Assembly: GCF_032823475.1 (NCBI RefSeq)
Contig: NZ_CP127915.1
Span: 2,418,001 to 2,482,000 of the forward strand
Length of the DNA stretch: 64,000 nt
Reading direction: 5' to 3'
DNA from: Acinetobacter sp. SAAs474
GTDB taxonomy: Bacteria; Pseudomonadota; Gammaproteobacteria; Pseudomonadales; Moraxellaceae
Below, piece after piece: positions 62,096 to 64,000 of this stretch. The translations under genes and the position numbers were made by a program. The notes under the pieces were generated by a model that was not told where the DNA came from, ran no database searches, and saw only the letters and a program-made list of their open reading frames with translations. Within the stretch, counting starts at the first letter, position 1; each line of letters starts with the position of its first letter.

Positions 62096-62165
62096 ATGGA
62101 TCTATTGATTTTTTATAAACAGCTTATTTTACTGATTAAAATAAACCAATAATCAATAGATCCAT
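62096..62165. repeat. Nested palindrome, 70 bases
   Basis: An outer 15-bp exact inverted repeat (ATGGATCTATTGATT at 62096-62110, AATCAATAGATCCAT at 62151-62165) encloses an inner exact 8-bp hairpin (TTATTTTA 62124-62131, TAAAATAA 62137-62144). Lies 40 bases beyond the cysK stop. Confidence 0.7.
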
Positions 62166-62173
62166 CCACCAAC

Positions 62174-62203
62174 ACGTTTTATCAATATCTATAGAATCAA
62201 AAC
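62174..62203 (-). terminator. Possible cysK terminator
   Basis: CGTTTT near 62175 pairs with AAAACG near 62200 across an AT-rich loop, immediately after the cysK stop. Weak. Confidence 0.4.
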
Positions 62204-62205
62204 GT

Positions 62206-63204
62206 TTAGTCTACTTTAATATCATCAAATAAAACTGAGGATAAATAACGTTCACCACCATCAGGTAATATCACCACAATGTTTTTACCCGCATTTTCTG
62301 GACGTTGAGCCAGTTGGGCTGCTGCAGCAAGTGCCGCACCACATGAGATTCCAACAAAGAGCCCTTCTTGAGTTGCTGCTTTACGCGCCCAATCAATAGC
62401 AACTTGATTATCAATTGCGATCACCTCATCAACCAAATCTAAATCCAAGTTCTTAGGAATAAAATTCGCTCCTATTCCCTGAATTTTATGTGGTCCTGGT
62501 GTTGGTGTTTCACCACGTTTAGTTTGCCCAATAATAGGTGAATCAGCAGGCTCTACTGCGACTGAATATATCGGTTGATTTTTCACATTTTCAAAATAAC
62601 GTGAAATACCGGTAATGGTTCCACCTGTTCCTACACCTGCCACTAAAATATCGACTTGACCTTGCGTCGCCTGCCAAATCTCAGGACCCGTGGTTGCCTC
62701 ATGAATTGCAGGGTTAGCTGGGTTTTCAAATTGTTGAGGTAGAAAATAAAGCTCAGGTTGCTCATTCGCTAAACGCTGAGCTTCTTCCACCGCACCTTTC
62801 ATGCCCTTGGCAGCTTCTGTCAATACCAGATTTGCGCCTAAAGCTTTAAGCACTTTACGGCGTTCTAAACTCATACTCGCAGGCATTGTTAACGTAATTG
62901 GATAACCTTTTGCTGCTGCAACAAATGCCAGTGCAATACCTGTATTGCCACTGGTCGGCTCAACAATATGCATACCTTTTTTAAGTACACCACGCTGCTC
63001 AGCATCCGCAATCAATGCAGCACCAACACGATCTTTAACAGAAAAAGCAGGATTACGACTCTCTATTTTTGCCAATACAGTAACAGGTTCTTGAATTAAG
63101 CGATTAATGCGAACTAATGGTGTATTACCAATCGCATCAGCATTATTTTGATAAACAGCAATCCCTAAATTTTCTGGTGTTTTAAATGCCGCATCAGTTG
63201 TCAT
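62206..63204 (-). CDS. cysK: Cysteine synthase A (O-acetylserine sulfhydrylase)
   Basis: 332 residues. [12 protein letters not shown], the PLP lysine in [22 protein letters not shown] and [15 protein letters not shown] are the conserved blocks. Makes cysteine from O-acetylserine and sulfide. The N-terminus has about 15 extra residues ([17 protein letters not shown]) compared with the enteric enzyme. Confidence 0.93.
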   Translation of the reverse strand: MTTDAAFKTPENLGIAVYQNNADAIGNTPLVRINRLIQEPVTVLAKIESRNPAFSVKDRVGAALIADAEQRGVLKKGMHIVEPTSGNTGIALAFVAAAKGYPITLTMPASMSLERRKVLKALGANLVLTEAAKGMKGAVEEAQRLANEQPELYFLPQQFENPANPAIHEATTGPEIWQATQGQVDILVAGVGTGGTITGISRYFENVKNQPIYSVAVEPADSPIIGQTKRGETPTPGPHKIQGIGANFIPKNLDLDLVDEVIAIDNQVAIDWARKAATQEGLFVGISCGAALAAAAQLAQRPENAGKNIVVILPDGGERYLSSVLFDDIKVD

Positions 63205-63489
63205 AATCTTGTCCTCATAGTCTTATCAAGAATGAATACAATGATGATACTATCTTATGAAAAAAAAAGAATTGGCTTCAATCAAATCCAATACAATAAA
63301 ATCTGATTACCTTTTAATAAAACACGATAAGTGTTTGCTTAAACGTCAGCATAAATGATTTTTAAATCTGATATCATTGCTTATTCAGGTACCTAAAATG
63401 TAAATTCAAAACAGAAACAAAACTTAAAATATTGAAAATTTTAACTTCAAAGATGAAAATATATAAAAATCACAAATTCGGATATATCT

Positions 63490-64000
63490 ATGTCTAAGCC
63501 TTTTAGTAAGTTTTATCGTAATATCACCAAAACGATATTAGATAAAATTGTCACACCGCAAGTATTAGGCAATACAGCCGAATTAGAACAAAATTTGGCT
63601 CAACACCAACAAAATAGTCAAGTATGCTATGTACTGGAAGATGCATCAATCAGTAATACTGTATTGATTGATCAAGAAGCCATTTCACGTGGCTTACCTT
63701 CTGTATATTCATCACTTGAAATTGATATCCTTCATGAAGATGATAGTATATTAGCTTTAAATGAAACACATGATAAAAAACAAAATTTTCACTATTCAGC
63801 AAAACTGATCCGATTAATTGAATATTTAGAACATCATCCAAATTTAGATATTCAACTCATCCCTGTCACAGTGCTTTGGGGTCGAGCACCCCAACATGAA
63901 AACTCATGGCTAAAAGCATTATTTGCTGATGCATGGACAAAGCCTAATAAACTCAAACAAACGCTAAATATTTCATTATATAGCCGCGAAAACTATATTG
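63490..64000 (+). CDS. plsB: Glycerol-3-phosphate acyltransferase PlsB, N-terminal part
   Basis: An open frame of 170 codons runs off the window. SKPFSKFYRNITKTILDKIV, YVLEDASISNTVLIDQEA, SLEIDILHEDDSILALN and IQLIPVTVLWGRAPQHENSW match the N-terminal region of PlsB before its acyltransferase HX4D motif. PlsB catalyses the first acylation of glycerol 3-phosphate at the inner membrane. Confidence 0.9.
   Translation, partial: MSKPFSKFYRNITKTILDKIVTPQVLGNTAELEQNLAQHQQNSQVCYVLEDASISNTVLIDQEAISRGLPSVYSSLEIDILHEDDSILALNETHDKKQNFHYSAKLIRLIEYLEHHPNLDIQLIPVTVLWGRAPQHENSWLKALFADAWTKPNKLKQTLNISLYSRENYI

Overview
The window looks like a chromosomal piece of an Acinetobacter species (Moraxellaceae, Gammaproteobacteria). 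The DNA is AT-rich. The order pyrG-kdsA-eno-ftsB-ispD, a lone gcvH, frmA/adhC, pepN, rodA, fadH, cysK and plsB, and the insertion sequences are all typical of that genus. This assignment is inferred from gene content and order, not from a database search.

Layout. (1) 1-6.3 kb is a small defence-like island: the 3' end of an ABC/SMC-type ATPase coupled to an HNH nuclease (PtuA/PtuB-like pair), convergent with a 1358-residue STAND-like NTPase, then a YbfF-type esterase. (2) 6.3-13.7 kb is sparse: an MscS channel, a monooxygenase, a yefM-yoeB toxin-antitoxin pair and a DUF333 lipoprotein among decayed transposase and integrase pieces. (3) 13.7-22.4 kb is mostly housekeeping: ABC exporter, MaoC hydratase, gcvH, DAHP synthase behind a leader with two aromatic-rich leader peptides, formaldehyde dehydrogenase, a PLD enzyme and a UDG-like protein. 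(4) 22.4-37.8 kb is accessory DNA: an HTH/GIY-YIG protein with its own operator, two copies of a phage lysozyme (one dead), other prophage remains, a HicA-like module, a DinJ-PemK-like module, a tandem pair of identical IS5-family elements, an internally deleted IS3-family element, an IS30 remnant, an intact IS3 element and many small unknown genes. A possibly perforin-like gene there was broken by several insertions. (5) 38.4-64 kb is core: VOC protein, esterase lipoprotein, one more IS5-family element, two Usp proteins, pepN, small secreted proteins, a D-amino-acid dehydrogenase behind a tandem glycine riboswitch, rodA, the ispD-ftsB-eno-kdsA-pyrG cluster, a YheT-like hydrolase, fadH with a divergent PadR regulator, cysK and the start of plsB.

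How the parts work together. The best regulatory finding is the leader of the DAHP synthase gene (about 18290 to 17953, minus strand). It holds a short peptide with Tyr-Tyr-Tyr-Phe-Trp, mutually exclusive hairpins and an intrinsic terminator. A second aromatic-rich peptide with a strong ribosome binding site follows. The entry enzyme of aromatic biosynthesis would thus sense charged aromatic tRNAs. Glycine sensing ahead of the D-amino-acid dehydrogenase links that enzyme to glycine/alanine breakdown. Three toxin-antitoxin-like modules each carry a clear palindromic operator. No tRNA, rRNA or CRISPR array was seen.
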